64,000 nt of DNA from Janthinobacterium aquaticum (GCF_009208565.1 NZ_WFLK01000007.1:62001-126000), one strand, 5' to 3'. Counted from the stretch's first letter, positions 38,143-47,788 are shown. The notes: generated by a model from the sequence alone, not told the origin. Numbers and translations are program-made.

Positions 38143-38925
38143 CTACTGCACCACCCGAAACTCAATGCGCCGGTTCCTGGCGCGTCCTTCTGCGCTGGCG
38201 TTGCTGGCGACCGGGCGGTCCGGGCCGAGGCCGGCGACCAGCACCGAGGTGCTGGCGATACCGCGCGTGGCCAGATAGTTGCGCACGGCTTCAGCGCGCG
38301 CCAGGCTCAGCGCCAGGTTGCTGGTGCGCAGGCCGGTGTTGTCGGTGTGGCCGATCACTTCCACCTGGCGCTGTTTGAGCTTGAGCAGTGCGGCCGCCAT
38401 CTCGTCAAGGATGGCCAGGCCGGCACTGGTGATGCTGGCCTGGCCACTGTCAAATTCGATAATGCGGCTGGCCAGCGTGGCGTCGAGCAGCTGCTGCTCG
38501 GCCTGGGCCGGCTTGATGCGCAAGGCATTGCTGATCACATAACCGGGCGGCAGGCTGGTAGCCATGTCGCTGGCAATTTGCTGGCGCTGCGCTTCGTTGG
38601 CCACTTCACCGCGCAGGCTGACGGTGGTGCCGTCGATACTGAGCTGGCCGCGCGTAATCATTTTAAGTTGCGGCGCCAGCACCTTTTGCACATGGGCGTT
38701 CCAGTTGGCCGGCACCGCCACCGCGCCGATCGCAAGCTGGTCCACCACCAGATCGGCACCATACAAGGCGCGCAAACGGGCCAGCACGGCCGCCTTGGCC
38801 GCCTCGTCGGCCACCATGCCGCTGACCAGTATCTGGCCCGGCTGCGGCGTGGCCGGCACAGGCGTCTGCGCCATGGCCGGCAGGATCGAGAACAGACACA
38901 AGGGCGCGAGCCAGACCGGTTTCAT
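38143..38925 (-). CDS. OmpA-family peptidoglycan-binding protein of the T6SS cluster
   Basis: 260 residues with a signal peptide (cleaved after PAMAQ). The middle has two BON-like or repeat segments, and the OmpA C-terminal domain runs from about 155 with IIEFDSGQASIT, VEVIGHTDNTG and GRARNRRIEF, residues that hold peptidoglycan stem peptides. Its position in the tssM-tagF operon and the absence of such a domain in TssL suggest a TagL-type anchor. The start overlaps the tagF stop by 4 bp. Confidence 0.85.
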   Translation of the reverse strand: MKPVWLAPLCLFSILPAMAQTPVPATPQPGQILVSGMVADEAAKAAVLARLRALYGADLVVDQLAIGAVAVPANWNAHVQKVLAPQLKMITRGQLSIDGTTVSLRGEVANEAQRQQIASDMATSLPPGYVISNALRIKPAQAEQQLLDATLASRIIEFDSGQASITSAGLAILDEMAAALLKLKQRQVEVIGHTDNTGLRTSNLALSLARAEAVRNYLATRGIASTSVLVAGLGPDRPVASNASAEGRARNRRIEFRVVQ

Positions 38926-39890
38926 GGCATTCCTTTGCAGGCAAAAGCGTCGAAAAACAAACTGCAGGCCGTCTGCAGCGACAACTGCGGCTGCTGCAGG
39001 CAGGCTGACAGCTGGCGCAGTGGCGCGTCCTGTTCCAGCTGCGGCGCCAGCCAGCCAGATTGGTCGAGCACGATCAGCCGCTCGCCGGCAGCCTGCGGAT
39101 CAATCAGCGCATGGAGCAGATGCGGGTCGGCGCCGCCAAAGCCGACGGCCAGCACCGGTGCATCGTTCAGCGTGGCCATGAACAGCGCCAGCTCGAACGG
39201 CTGCGCGCGCAGGAACGGCGCGATCAGATGCAGCCAGAAGCTCGCCACCAGCGCCTGCTCCTGCACACACGATGGCAGCGGCAGCACCAGGCTTTGCTGC
39301 AACCGGGCACAGCCGCTGCTCCATACTGGACGCAGCAGCACGCCCAGCGCCAGCAGCAGCTCATGCAGAGTGGCAGGAGTGGACAGCATTGCCTGCAGCT
39401 CGCCGACGCCGTGCGACTGCAAAAAAGCATTGAGGCGCGCCGCGTGGGCGGCATCGCCAGGCGCCAGCGCGAGTTCCTCACAGGATAGCGCCAGCAAGGC
39501 GGCCGCCGGCTCAGCGCTATCCACTACCCCATCGGCCAGTTGCCCGATGCGCTGCCACAGCGGTGCCAGCGCCAGCGGGCTGCACGGCACAAAGGCGGCA
39601 GCATCGTCGATGGCAACGGCGCCCATGGTCACGAAGGGAAAGCGGCGCTGCGACAGATCACAGCTGGCCTCGATGCGCCCCGCAATCGCAAGACGGCTTT
39701 GCAGACCGACAAAGGCAAAGCGCAGCGGCGCCATGGCGTCGTAATGGCGCTTCCAGCGCGGCGACACCGGCAGCGCCTGCATGACCTGCGCCAGCCAGGC
39801 GTCGAGCAGTTGCACCAGCAGATGGTTGTCGCAGTGCCGGACAAAGTCGCCATGGGCCGGCAGCTTGCCGAAGTAGCCCAGGCGCGTCAT
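38922..39890 (-). CDS. tagF: Type VI secretion-associated protein TagF
   Basis: 322 residues whose N-terminus LGYFGKLPAHGDFVRH is diagnostic of TagF (BMA_A0400 family). In Pseudomonas TagF restrains assembly and is relieved by threonine phosphorylation; here no PppA or PpkA gene is in the cluster. The start overlaps the tssM stop and the stop overlaps the OmpA-family start, so the three form one operon. Confidence 0.9.
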   Translation of the reverse strand: MTRLGYFGKLPAHGDFVRHCDNHLLVQLLDAWLAQVMQALPVSPRWKRHYDAMAPLRFAFVGLQSRLAIAGRIEASCDLSQRRFPFVTMGAVAIDDAAAFVPCSPLALAPLWQRIGQLADGVVDSAEPAAALLALSCEELALAPGDAAHAARLNAFLQSHGVGELQAMLSTPATLHELLLALGVLLRPVWSSGCARLQQSLVLPLPSCVQEQALVASFWLHLIAPFLRAQPFELALFMATLNDAPVLAVGFGGADPHLLHALIDPQAAGERLIVLDQSGWLAPQLEQDAPLRQLSACLQQPQLSLQTACSLFFDAFACKGMP

Positions 39891-42800
39891 GGCGCCGCCG
39901 CCACGGCAGTAGCGGCAGTGGCGGCCGGGGTGGCGTCATGGCCGACTATCGTCACGGGCAGCTGCATGCCGCGAAAGCCGCGTTCGGGCAGCGCTGCATC
40001 GGCCGGTGCACCGGAGGTCTCGGCGCTGCTGATGATTTTGAGCTCCAGCGCCACACTCACCTCGCCACGCGTCCAGCGCAGCGCATACACGCCACCGTCC
40101 TTGCGCTGCTTGCTGGCCGCATCGATCATGCGCTTGAGGCCGAACTGCCCCGCTTCGTTGAAGAGCTCCACCGTGCGCCCGTCAAAGGTGACAGCGCTGA
40201 TCTTCGCGCCTGGCGGGCCCAGTGGTCCCGGATGCACCATATTGGTCCACTGCGGCGGCGTATTGCGGTAGCGCAGCTGCTGGCCATCGATTTCCAGCAT
40301 CGTTTCCTGCGTGCCCGGCGACGGCAAGGGCTGCACCTGGAACACCGTCTGCGCCGCGCTCGAGGTGGCCGCCACGCCGCCGGCGCCCAGCGGTGCAATC
40401 CAGCCGGGAAAGCGCGCCACCACCTGCGGCGACAGGCTGATGCCCATGCCGGCCCAGGTGCGCGGCGCCAGCACATCGCCACGGCGCACCACCAGCGGCC
40501 CCATGGCGCTGGTAACAAATTTGGCGACCAGGCCATCGGGACCGAAGAACTGGCCGATCTCCAGGTTGCTCGCCTCGATGCGCGCGCTGGGCGTAAACGG
40601 ATATTTATGCGCGAGCGAGCGCTGGAACGGTTCATGCACCTGCGCAGCCCAGGTCTGGTTGACCTCCCGTTCGGCCGGCGCCACGATCACGGCAAAGGTC
40701 TGCATCAACGGTCGCACCAGGATGGGCCGGATGGCCTGCTTTTGCGCCTCGCTCATGCCGGTCAGCATTTGCTCGTCCACCAGCTTGAGCGCATCGGCCA
40801 GCTCCGAGCCGCTGCCCTCTAACGTTTGCTGCATGAGCTGGCGCGCACCGGGGCCAGGGTCGCCCTGGTTTTTCAGCATGTTCAGGCGGCTGCGCAGTCT
40901 GGACAGCGCCTCAAGATAACTACGCAGCAGCGACGCGTCCTTGTCGCGCGCGGCCACCAGCCTGGCCACGCCGGAAAATTCGCTGCCCACCGGGCCGCTT
41001 GGCTGGTCCAGCCGCGCCGGGCCCGGCTGCGCGTTCAGGCCGGCATTGCCGGTCAGCTGCGACGGCGCGCGGCGCAAAAAAGTATCCTTGAACCAGGCGA
41101 TGACGCCACGCTCGACCTGGTGCAACTGTGCGTTATGCAGTGCCGGATTGTCCCATGCGGTCTGCTGTGCGATTTGCGTGAGCAGGCGCGCAAGCGGCGA
41201 GGTTTGCGGATCGCCCAGGCGGTTCATGGCGCGCACGGCGCCGTCCAGACCCTGCATGTCGGCCACCGTTACGCCCTGCACGAATTTGAGCCATTCGCGC
41301 GCATAGTCGGCCTTGTACAGCGCCACCAGGTTCTTTTCGATCTGCTCCGGGCTGCCTTCGAGCGTCAGGTCATCGGTGCTGGCGCTTTTCAGCACCCAGT
41401 CGGCGCTGCTCAGTTCGCGGTTGGCAGCGTCGCGAAAAGCGCCCTGCACGTATTGCTGCCAGGCCTCGCGCGTGTAGGCGCCGGAAATGGCGTGGCTGCC
41501 GGCGATCAGCGCCTGGTCCTGCTCGCCGACCAGGCGCGCCACCGTCACGCCGGCAAAACGGGTGGCGGCGCGCGCGCGGATATCGGCATAGACGCGCTCG
41601 CGCGCCGGCATGCCGCGCACCACGCGGCGCAGGTTCTCGCGCGCCGCATCGACCAGCGCCAGCCGGGGCGCCACGCGCGGCCAGGCCGGGTCGCCCGTCT
41701 GCGCCAGGTAAAACGTGATCAGGCGCTCGACACTGCGTATCATCTGCTCGCGCGGCATATTGCCGCGATTGCCCTCCAGCCAGCCGCGCCAGTAGCGCGT
41801 CAGCTGGTCGTTCAGATGGCTGCTGTCGGCGTGGGTTTTATCGGCCAGCATCAGATAGGTTTTCAGCGCGTTATAGGCGTCTTCCACATTGGTGGCGCTG
41901 GCTGCCTGGTACGGTGCGCCTGGCGCGCTGACCGGCAGCACGGGCGAGCGCGCGGCCGGCTGCAGCAGCTCGGCGTGGGCATTCATCTCGGTCAGCAGCT
42001 CTTCGAGACTGGCGGTAACCGGTTCGAGCATCACATGGCGCGCCCCTGCGAAATACTCTGCACGCAGCTTGCGTTCGAGCAGCTCGCCCTGGTACAGGCC
42101 CATGCGCAGCGACCACGGTTTGCCAGCGCGGTAGGCCTGCAACTGCTCGATGCGGTCCTGCAGTATCTCCAGCGCTTCCAGGCGCGACTGCAGGTCCAGC
42201 CGCTGCGCTTGCAGCCGTACCACCTTGTCCATGTCGGCCGCCACATTGGCCAGCAACTGCCGGTTGCCCAGGTAAGACCAGCTCCACAAGGCCAGGCTGG
42301 CGCCCAGGGCGATGGTGGCGCCGAAAAACACCGCATACTTGAGACGCACCCTGGCGCGGCTGGCGTAGTGCGAGACGAGCGCTTTGTCGGCAAAAATCAC
42401 CTTGCGAAACAGCTCAAGCAAAAAATAGCCGTGCTGGGGCAGCGGCGCCTGTCCGGGCAGTGCGGCCGGCGCGGGAGCACTGGCCAGGTCGAAGCGGCGC
42501 GCCACCTGCAGCAACGAGGCGCTGACCGGCGTGCCCTCCTGCAGCGCACTGGTCAGGTAAAAGCCGCGAAACACGGGCTGGAACTGGAACGGATTTTCTT
42601 CCAGCAGCGTAGCGATAAACGCGCGCAGGGCCGGCTTGATGGCGGCAAACTCGAGCGGAAACGTAAATACGCCCGGCGCCATGGTCTTGCGCTGGCGCTG
42701 CGCCATATTGGCCAGGCTCAGCTGATTCAAACCGTCCTGCAGTTCATCGAAACTCTGGTCGAAAAACGCCAGCACGCCGGCGCTGGGCTGCTTGCGCTGG

Positions 42801-43678
42801 TAGGCCATGGTGGCGCCCCACACGCGTTCGCGCTCGCTGCGCTCGGCATCGGCAAAGAACTCGCCGAAGCCGGCAATCAGGTCGGCCTTGGTAAAGATGA
42901 CATAGAGCGGCGCAAACACTTCAAGGCGCTCGATCACGTCCTGCACCCGCTTGCGCAGGCTGCGTGCGAGCTGCACCGCGCTGTCGGGGCTGGCGCCAAG
43001 TTCGGCAATGCTGACGGCAATCAGGATGCCGTTGATGGGTGCCTTGCGCCGGTATTTTTTCAGCAGGTCGAGAAAGCCGAACCACTCGCCGCGATGCTCG
43101 TCCTGCACCGCATAGCGCCCGGCCGTATCGAGCACGATGCCGTCGGTGGTAAAGAACCAGTCGCAGTTGCGCGTGCCGCCCACGCCCTGCACCACGCTGG
43201 CCCCTGCTACCGGAAACTGCAGGCCCGAATGCAAAATGGCGCTGCTCTTGCCCGCTGCCGGATTGCCGATAATCAGATACCACGGCAATTCATAGAGCGC
43301 GCCGGCGCCCGATTTAAGACCGAGCTTCGAGCTGCGGATGGTGTCGATGGCGCCAAGCAGGCCGGTACGCACGGCATCGAGTTCGCCATGGCCAGCGCCG
43401 CCAGCGTGCATCGTCCTGGCAGCGGCAGCAGCCTCGGCAGCTTCGGCCTGGTTGATGATGGCCTGCCCCAGCGCCTGCGCATCGCGCCGTGCCCGGCGCC
43501 GCCGCAGCAGCCACACCACCAGCCAGGCCAGCAGCGCCAGCGACATCAGCGCCACCACCCAGATCAGCGCCAGTTCCAGCGCGTCGGCGCCGACAGTCAG
43601 GAGCACGGCCAGCGCCACGAAACCGGCGATGGTCAGGTGGCGGCTGTCGCTCACGAAATGCCAGATGCGTCGCAACAT
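39887..43678 (-). CDS. tssM: Type VI membrane protein TssM (IcmF)
   Basis: 1263 residues. Two membrane helices near 10-55, an NTPase domain with Walker A GNPAAGKS at 138-145, a third helix near 450 and a large periplasmic domain that meets TssJ. The start at 43678 (MLRRIWHFV) matches the family; 39 codons of open frame upstream are not conserved in type. It spans the inner membrane and links TssL to TssJ. It forms an operon with tagF and the OmpA-family gene. Confidence 0.95.
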   Translation of the reverse strand: MLRRIWHFVSDSRHLTIAGFVALAVLLTVGADALELALIWVVALMSLALLAWLVVWLLRRRRARRDAQALGQAIINQAEAAEAAAAARTMHAGGAGHGELDAVRTGLLGAIDTIRSSKLGLKSGAGALYELPWYLIIGNPAAGKSSAILHSGLQFPVAGASVVQGVGGTRNCDWFFTTDGIVLDTAGRYAVQDEHRGEWFGFLDLLKKYRRKAPINGILIAVSIAELGASPDSAVQLARSLRKRVQDVIERLEVFAPLYVIFTKADLIAGFGEFFADAERSERERVWGATMAYQRKQPSAGVLAFFDQSFDELQDGLNQLSLANMAQRQRKTMAPGVFTFPLEFAAIKPALRAFIATLLEENPFQFQPVFRGFYLTSALQEGTPVSASLLQVARRFDLASAPAPAALPGQAPLPQHGYFLLELFRKVIFADKALVSHYASRARVRLKYAVFFGATIALGASLALWSWSYLGNRQLLANVAADMDKVVRLQAQRLDLQSRLEALEILQDRIEQLQAYRAGKPWSLRMGLYQGELLERKLRAEYFAGARHVMLEPVTASLEELLTEMNAHAELLQPAARSPVLPVSAPGAPYQAASATNVEDAYNALKTYLMLADKTHADSSHLNDQLTRYWRGWLEGNRGNMPREQMIRSVERLITFYLAQTGDPAWPRVAPRLALVDAARENLRRVVRGMPARERVYADIRARAATRFAGVTVARLVGEQDQALIAGSHAISGAYTREAWQQYVQGAFRDAANRELSSADWVLKSASTDDLTLEGSPEQIEKNLVALYKADYAREWLKFVQGVTVADMQGLDGAVRAMNRLGDPQTSPLARLLTQIAQQTAWDNPALHNAQLHQVERGVIAWFKDTFLRRAPSQLTGNAGLNAQPGPARLDQPSGPVGSEFSGVARLVAARDKDASLLRSYLEALSRLRSRLNMLKNQGDPGPGARQLMQQTLEGSGSELADALKLVDEQMLTGMSEAQKQAIRPILVRPLMQTFAVIVAPAEREVNQTWAAQVHEPFQRSLAHKYPFTPSARIEASNLEIGQFFGPDGLVAKFVTSAMGPLVVRRGDVLAPRTWAGMGISLSPQVVARFPGWIAPLGAGGVAATSSAAQTVFQVQPLPSPGTQETMLEIDGQQLRYRNTPPQWTNMVHPGPLGPPGAKISAVTFDGRTVELFNEAGQFGLKRMIDAASKQRKDGGVYALRWTRGEVSVALELKIISSAETSGAPADAALPERGFRGMQLPVTIVGHDATPAATAATAVAAAP

Positions 43679-43867
43679 GATCGGTCCCGTCGGTGGTGTC
43701 AGCAATGGAGGCGCCGCGCGGTGGCGCAGCCTGTCCATGCTGACAGCAAGCTGCCCGGGATTTGTTGATGTTCGACAAGGTTTGAAGTGGCGCATTGACG
43801 CTGCACAAGCTCGACTGACGCCGATGCCAACAGTGCGCGAGCGCGCGCTAGAATGGCCAGCGACGCC

Positions 43868-44707
43868 CTATTTTCCAAGCACGCCGGGCTGGCGCAGTTC
43901 GGCATGGCCAAAGTCCATCATGGTCCAGCGCCCGCCCCAGTGCAGCCCCACCGACTCGGCCGTGACGCCATACAACCGGTAGCCGCGCATGGCCCAGGCG
44001 TCTTTTTCGGAAATAATGACTTGCCCCTGGCGCATGAAGGCGCAGTCTGCCGCCAGGCCGTATTGATGGTAGCTCTGGAATGCCCTGGCGTTGGTCACCT
44101 GCGCTCCGCTGGCAGCGAGCAGATTCTGCCGCTCCGGGCTGCGGTAGCCTTCAAGCAGCACCATGTCGTAGCCGTGCATGTCTTTCATGATCTTGAACAC
44201 CAGCAGCAATCGTTGCGCAAAGCCGGCGTCGAGCAGTTCCCAGTTACGGCTGGCGCCACCGAGCAGCGGGCGCAACTGCGTCACTTCAGCGGTGGTAAAT
44301 AGTAGCGGCGGCAAGGCCGGTGGCGGCACCAGCTGTTCGCCGCGCAGCAGATGGCTGACCTGTTCGTTGCTGACATATTGGCGCTGCTCGTAGCCGCCCA
44401 GTTCCATGCGCTCGCCGGACAGCCAGGCCAGCAACGGCGGCACGGCAATGAGCAGCGCGCCGGCCAGCGCCAGCCAGCGGTGCTGGCGCAGCAACTGCCA
44501 CAGCCAGGCCAGGCCATGACCGCTGTTGCGCTGCATGCTGCGCCAGTGCATGACGCCGTCGTGCCGGACGCGCCGCGTGCGGCGGTGCAGGCGCCAGCCC
44601 AAGTTGAGCATGGCCTGCAGCAGCACGGTGCGGCCGGCTGGAAACAGCAGCAGCCAGCAGGCAAACGAGGCAAGCAGGAAGTACATCAGTATCAGCGCAA
44701 TCAACAT
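43868..44707 (-). CDS. M15-family peptidoglycan peptidase, membrane-anchored
   Basis: 279 residues. An N-terminal membrane helix (LIALILMYFLLASFACWLLLF) and a second near residue 90 precede a zinc peptidase domain with EGYRSPERQ, SYHQYGLAADCAF (His and Asp ligands) and GLHWGGRWTMMDFGHAEL (catalytic and ligand His). These fit M15/LAS enzymes that cut peptide cross-links. The start at 44707 follows a strong AGGAGG. Directly upstream of tssM on the same strand, it may open the cell wall for the apparatus, as TagX does in Acinetobacter; that role is inferred. Confidence 0.85.
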   Translation of the reverse strand: MLIALILMYFLLASFACWLLLFPAGRTVLLQAMLNLGWRLHRRTRRVRHDGVMHWRSMQRNSGHGLAWLWQLLRQHRWLALAGALLIAVPPLLAWLSGERMELGGYEQRQYVSNEQVSHLLRGEQLVPPPALPPLLFTTAEVTQLRPLLGGASRNWELLDAGFAQRLLLVFKIMKDMHGYDMVLLEGYRSPERQNLLAASGAQVTNARAFQSYHQYGLAADCAFMRQGQVIISEKDAWAMRGYRLYGVTAESVGLHWGGRWTMMDFGHAELRQPGVLGK

Positions 44708-44839
44708 GGCGACCTCCTGCGTGGATAGGGCGACTGACGGCATGGCCGGCAGGCTTCGTCAAATCGTAGGGGCGCAAAGCAGCCGCCAACGCGGCATGGA
44801 TCAATACTTCATCAATTCGACTGGCTCGGGAGGTACAGC

Positions 44840-45388
44840 ATGGCACGACACATATCGAACCACACGCCAGGCAGGCCGGATTTGCTGGCCAGCCATGGCG
44901 CACCAGCGAGCGGGCCGTCGATCCTGGCGCAGCTCGAACAGGGACAGGGCCGAACCATGCCAACTGCGCCGATGCGCGCACACCTGCGGCTGCGCAAGTT
45001 GCCGGTCGCCTTGCTGGCGGCGATAGCCGTGCTGGTGAGCGCGGCAGTCGCCTGGCAACACTGGCGCAGTTCCGAAACCGGCATGGCAGCCGTCAACGCC
45101 CCACCCGCCATTGCCCGCGCGCCGGCAACATCTGCGCCGCCAGCATCGCCCACTCCCGCGCCACCTGCGCAGCCGGTGCAGATGCCGGCCACCATCATCA
45201 GCGTGCCGGCAGCGCCACTGGCCGCCATGCCGGCAACGGCGCGACAACCATCCGCGCACAAGCCTGCCAGGCGATCACCGCCACGCAAGACCCCCGCCCC
45301 GACAGACCCCGATGTGATCTTGCTGCGCGCCATGGTGGCGCATGGCCACGCAATCAACCCGGCAGCGCGCGATCAACCGCGCCCTTGA
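44840..45388 (+). CDS. Unknown membrane protein with Pro/Ala-rich periplasmic region
   Basis: 182 residues, not recognised. About 53 cytoplasmic residues, one membrane helix (LPVALLAAIAVLVSAAVAW), then a Pro/Ala-rich segment to about 165 and a short VILLRAMVAHGHA end. The shape recalls TonB-like or spacer-forming envelope proteins. The start is supported by GGGAGGT 7 nt upstream. A long frame on the other strand lacks such a signal. It sits at the edge of the T6SS cluster but faces away from it, so membership is uncertain. Confidence 0.6.
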   Translation: MARHISNHTPGRPDLLASHGAPASGPSILAQLEQGQGRTMPTAPMRAHLRLRKLPVALLAAIAVLVSAAVAWQHWRSSETGMAAVNAPPAIARAPATSAPPASPTPAPPAQPVQMPATIISVPAAPLAAMPATARQPSAHKPARRSPPRKTPAPTDPDVILLRAMVAHGHAINPAARDQPRP

Positions 45389-45394
45389 ACGGCC

Positions 45395-46171
45395 TCAGGC
45401 GCAGGTCTTCATGCGCCCCTGCAGAAAACCGTCCATCAACGCCAGCAATGCCTGCGGCTGTTCATGGTGCGGCGCATGGCCGCACTGCTCGATCATGGCC
45501 GGCATGGCGTTCAACGCCTGCGCCACGATGGCATCGACCTGCGCTGCGCTGGCATACTGGTCTTCGCTGCCCTGCACGATCAGGGCGGCGCATTCGATTG
45601 ACGGCAACAGGTACTCGATATTCCAGAACTGGAAGCCATAGCTGAGCCAGGTTTGCGACCAGGCCTTGAAGATGGCCTCGGTTTTCTCGCCATGGTATTT
45701 GCTCAGAGCGCGCAGCTTGCCGGCGCCAAACGCGGCGTCGGCCGCGCGGATGCCGTCGAGCGTGACAGCTTCGACATACACATGGGCCGCTTCAGTAATG
45801 ATGGCGCGCAGGCGTGGCGGCTGCTGGGCCGCATGGATCAGCGCAATGCTGCCGCCGTCGGAGTGGCCGATCAGAAAATACTCCTGGCCCGGCAGCAGGT
45901 GATCGAGCACCTGCGGCAGTTCGCGCAGCGCGTAGTCGTGCAGGTAATGGATTTGCCGCTGCGCGCGCAGCGGTGACGACTGCCCATAGCCGAGGCGGTC
46001 ATACAACAGACCACGGCAACCGGTCAGCTGGCACAGCTGGGCCGGAAAATCCTTCCACATGGCGCAACTGCCCAGGCCTTCATGCAGGAACACCAGCCAA
46101 GGCCGGGCAGGGTCGCCCTCGATCAGCTCGTAATACAGATCATCATCGGCATTCAGGTTCAAAAATGGCAT
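45395..46171 (-). CDS. Alpha/beta hydrolase
   Basis: 258 residues of the alpha/beta hydrolase fold: LVFLHEGLGSCAMW is the oxyanion loop, GHSDGGS the nucleophile elbow with the catalytic Ser, and CGHAPHHEQP carries the catalytic His. No signal peptide, so it is cytosolic. The substrate is unknown. It converges on the proline-rich membrane protein gene. Confidence 0.85.
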   Translation of the reverse strand: MPFLNLNADDDLYYELIEGDPARPWLVFLHEGLGSCAMWKDFPAQLCQLTGCRGLLYDRLGYGQSSPLRAQRQIHYLHDYALRELPQVLDHLLPGQEYFLIGHSDGGSIALIHAAQQPPRLRAIITEAAHVYVEAVTLDGIRAADAAFGAGKLRALSKYHGEKTEAIFKAWSQTWLSYGFQFWNIEYLLPSIECAALIVQGSEDQYASAAQVDAIVAQALNAMPAMIEQCGHAPHHEQPQALLALMDGFLQGRMKTCA

Positions 46172-46469
46172 GGGCTGGAGCAGTTGGCTGCTGAGTCTGT
46201 CGGCCCGTGCATTGTGCCATTGTCTGCAGGCCCACGCCTCTGACTCTTAAAAATATCCCTTTGGAAAATTCGCCATCGCTCACCCGCAGCAAGTTTGTTC
46301 TGCCGCAAAGTTGGCGCGGTTTTCAGCCTGCCGTGACGCTTTCCTGGCGTGCCGCCCACCTAGAATAAAGGCTCGATCTGGCTTGCGCCGGCTTCCTTGC
46401 CAGCCGGCACGCGACGGCAGCGTCGCGCTCAACGGCAAGGTGTCCAAACTACTTGATCAGGAGTACACC
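46172..46469. other. Intergenic promoter region, no gene seen
   Basis: 298 bp between a divergent alpha/beta hydrolase and the small unknown gene at 46470. A TAGAAT -10-like hexamer lies about 110 bp upstream of that gene, without a good -35. No repeats or clear operators are visible. Confidence 0.4.
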
Positions 46470-46850
46470 ATGGAAATGCAAACAGAAAGTCGCGGCAGTG
46501 ACCAGGAACAGGAAATCGGCGACGAGCCGATGCAACAGGGCGAGAACACCGCCCAGGATGCCTCGGCACAGGAACTGGGCGTCAGCGCGGCCTCGTTTAC
46601 CACCTATTACACCTGGCGCGCCAACGGCGTGATTCATCCGGTAAATTTCAGCAACGCCAACGTCAAGGCCAACTCACGCGTGTTCGTCAATATCAGCGAA
46701 TACGCCGCCAATGCGCAGGACCGCTTTGTCGGCTCGGCCCGCATGGCCGTCTACAATATCGCGCCCTACAACGGCGGCTTTCGCGCCTGGGTGGAAATCT
46801 CGTGGGGCAGTCCGCTCAATGTGCGCTTCGATGTGTTTGTCGATCCCTGA
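46470..46850 (+). CDS. Small protein of unknown function with beta-rich C-terminus
   Basis: 126 residues, not recognised. The first 40 are acidic and Gln-rich (probably disordered); the rest looks beta-rich with aromatic strands (TTYYTWRANGVIHPVNFSN; VEISWGSPLNVRFDVFVDP). There is no signal peptide or membrane helix. The start follows AGGAG and is convincing. A compact beta domain after an acidic tail could be a lectin-like or binding module; nothing in the neighbourhood says which. Confidence 0.75.
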   Translation: MEMQTESRGSDQEQEIGDEPMQQGENTAQDASAQELGVSAASFTTYYTWRANGVIHPVNFSNANVKANSRVFVNISEYAANAQDRFVGSARMAVYNIAPYNGGFRAWVEISWGSPLNVRFDVFVDP

Positions 46851-46859
46851 AGCACGCCG

Positions 46860-47681
46860 TCATTGAGACATCACGGTGTTGCCGCGATTGACCGGCAGCA
46901 CCTGCAGAATGGCGCTGGTAACGATCTCTGGCGAGGTCAGCGCCATCTGGTGGCTGGAATCGACGACGATGTTAGTGGCCTTCGGATACAGTGCGCGCGC
47001 CGCGTCACGCGTTGCCTGGTCCAGCCTGAAGGCGCCGAAATCAACCGCAATGGCGGTACTGGAAACCGGTTGATTGACCAGGCGCACAATGGGCTTGTTA
47101 TCGATAGCGGGCAGCGCCAGCACCATCTCGCCGGTGGCATCGATCTGTTCGATTTCACGCCACACCGAACGTGAAAATGCCAGCTGGCCAGCCAAGCGCG
47201 TGGTCCACGGAAAATCCTGCATTTTTTTGATCATGCCCGGATACAGCGCATCGATCAGCACCAGCGCCGACACTTCCTGCGGATAGCGCCTGGCAAACAG
47301 CTGCATGTACAGCCCGCCCATCGAATGGCCGACCAGCACATACGGCGGCGCCAGGCCTTTCTGGCGCAGCGTGCTGCGCAGCTCTTCGACAATGGTGGCG
47401 CCATCGCGCACCGTATCGGCAACGCTGCTGCGGCCATAGCCGGGCCGGTTGTAGGCAAACACCGTGGCATGCGCGGCAACCAGTTCCGGCACCGTTCCCC
47501 ATTTGTCGATGGTGCCGCGCGAGCCACCCTCGAACACCACCACCGGCGCGCCAGCAGCATGGCGAAGAGTCAGCGTTTCAAGCTGGCGGCCATCGATACG
47601 GTCGAGACGGGCAGAACCTGGCACGGCAGCGGCGCAGGCAGCCAGGGAAAAAACCAGCAGCAAGGAAAAAGATTTGAACAT
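46860..47681 (-). CDS. Alpha/beta hydrolase lipoprotein
   Basis: 273 residues with a lipoprotein signal (LVFSLAAC, lipid on about Cys16) and a complete alpha/beta hydrolase fold: VVVFEGGSRG, AYNRPGYGRSS, VGHSMGGLYMQLF nucleophile elbow, and a late VVDSSHQM His. It should act at the outer membrane or in the periplasm as an esterase or lipase. The start at 47681 places the signal correctly; 26 upstream codons are unlikely to be used. Confidence 0.85.
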   Translation of the reverse strand: MFKSFSLLLVFSLAACAAAVPGSARLDRIDGRQLETLTLRHAAGAPVVVFEGGSRGTIDKWGTVPELVAAHATVFAYNRPGYGRSSVADTVRDGATIVEELRSTLRQKGLAPPYVLVGHSMGGLYMQLFARRYPQEVSALVLIDALYPGMIKKMQDFPWTTRLAGQLAFSRSVWREIEQIDATGEMVLALPAIDNKPIVRLVNQPVSSTAIAVDFGAFRLDQATRDAARALYPKATNIVVDSSHQMALTSPEIVTSAILQVLPVNRGNTVMSQ

Positions 47682-47788
47682 GGGCGTCTCACTGAAGAAA
47701 AACGCAGCATGGCTGTCGCGGCCTTGCAGCGCACGGCCATTGCGACGAATCGACAGCACGGCCGATGAATGGCAAGCCGGCGGCGCCG

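Noticed and set aside
44812..45357. Minus-strand 181-codon frame opposite the proline-rich membrane protein
   Set aside because: It is Gly/Ala-rich without a ribosome site, while the plus-strand gene has GGGAGGT and a clear membrane helix.
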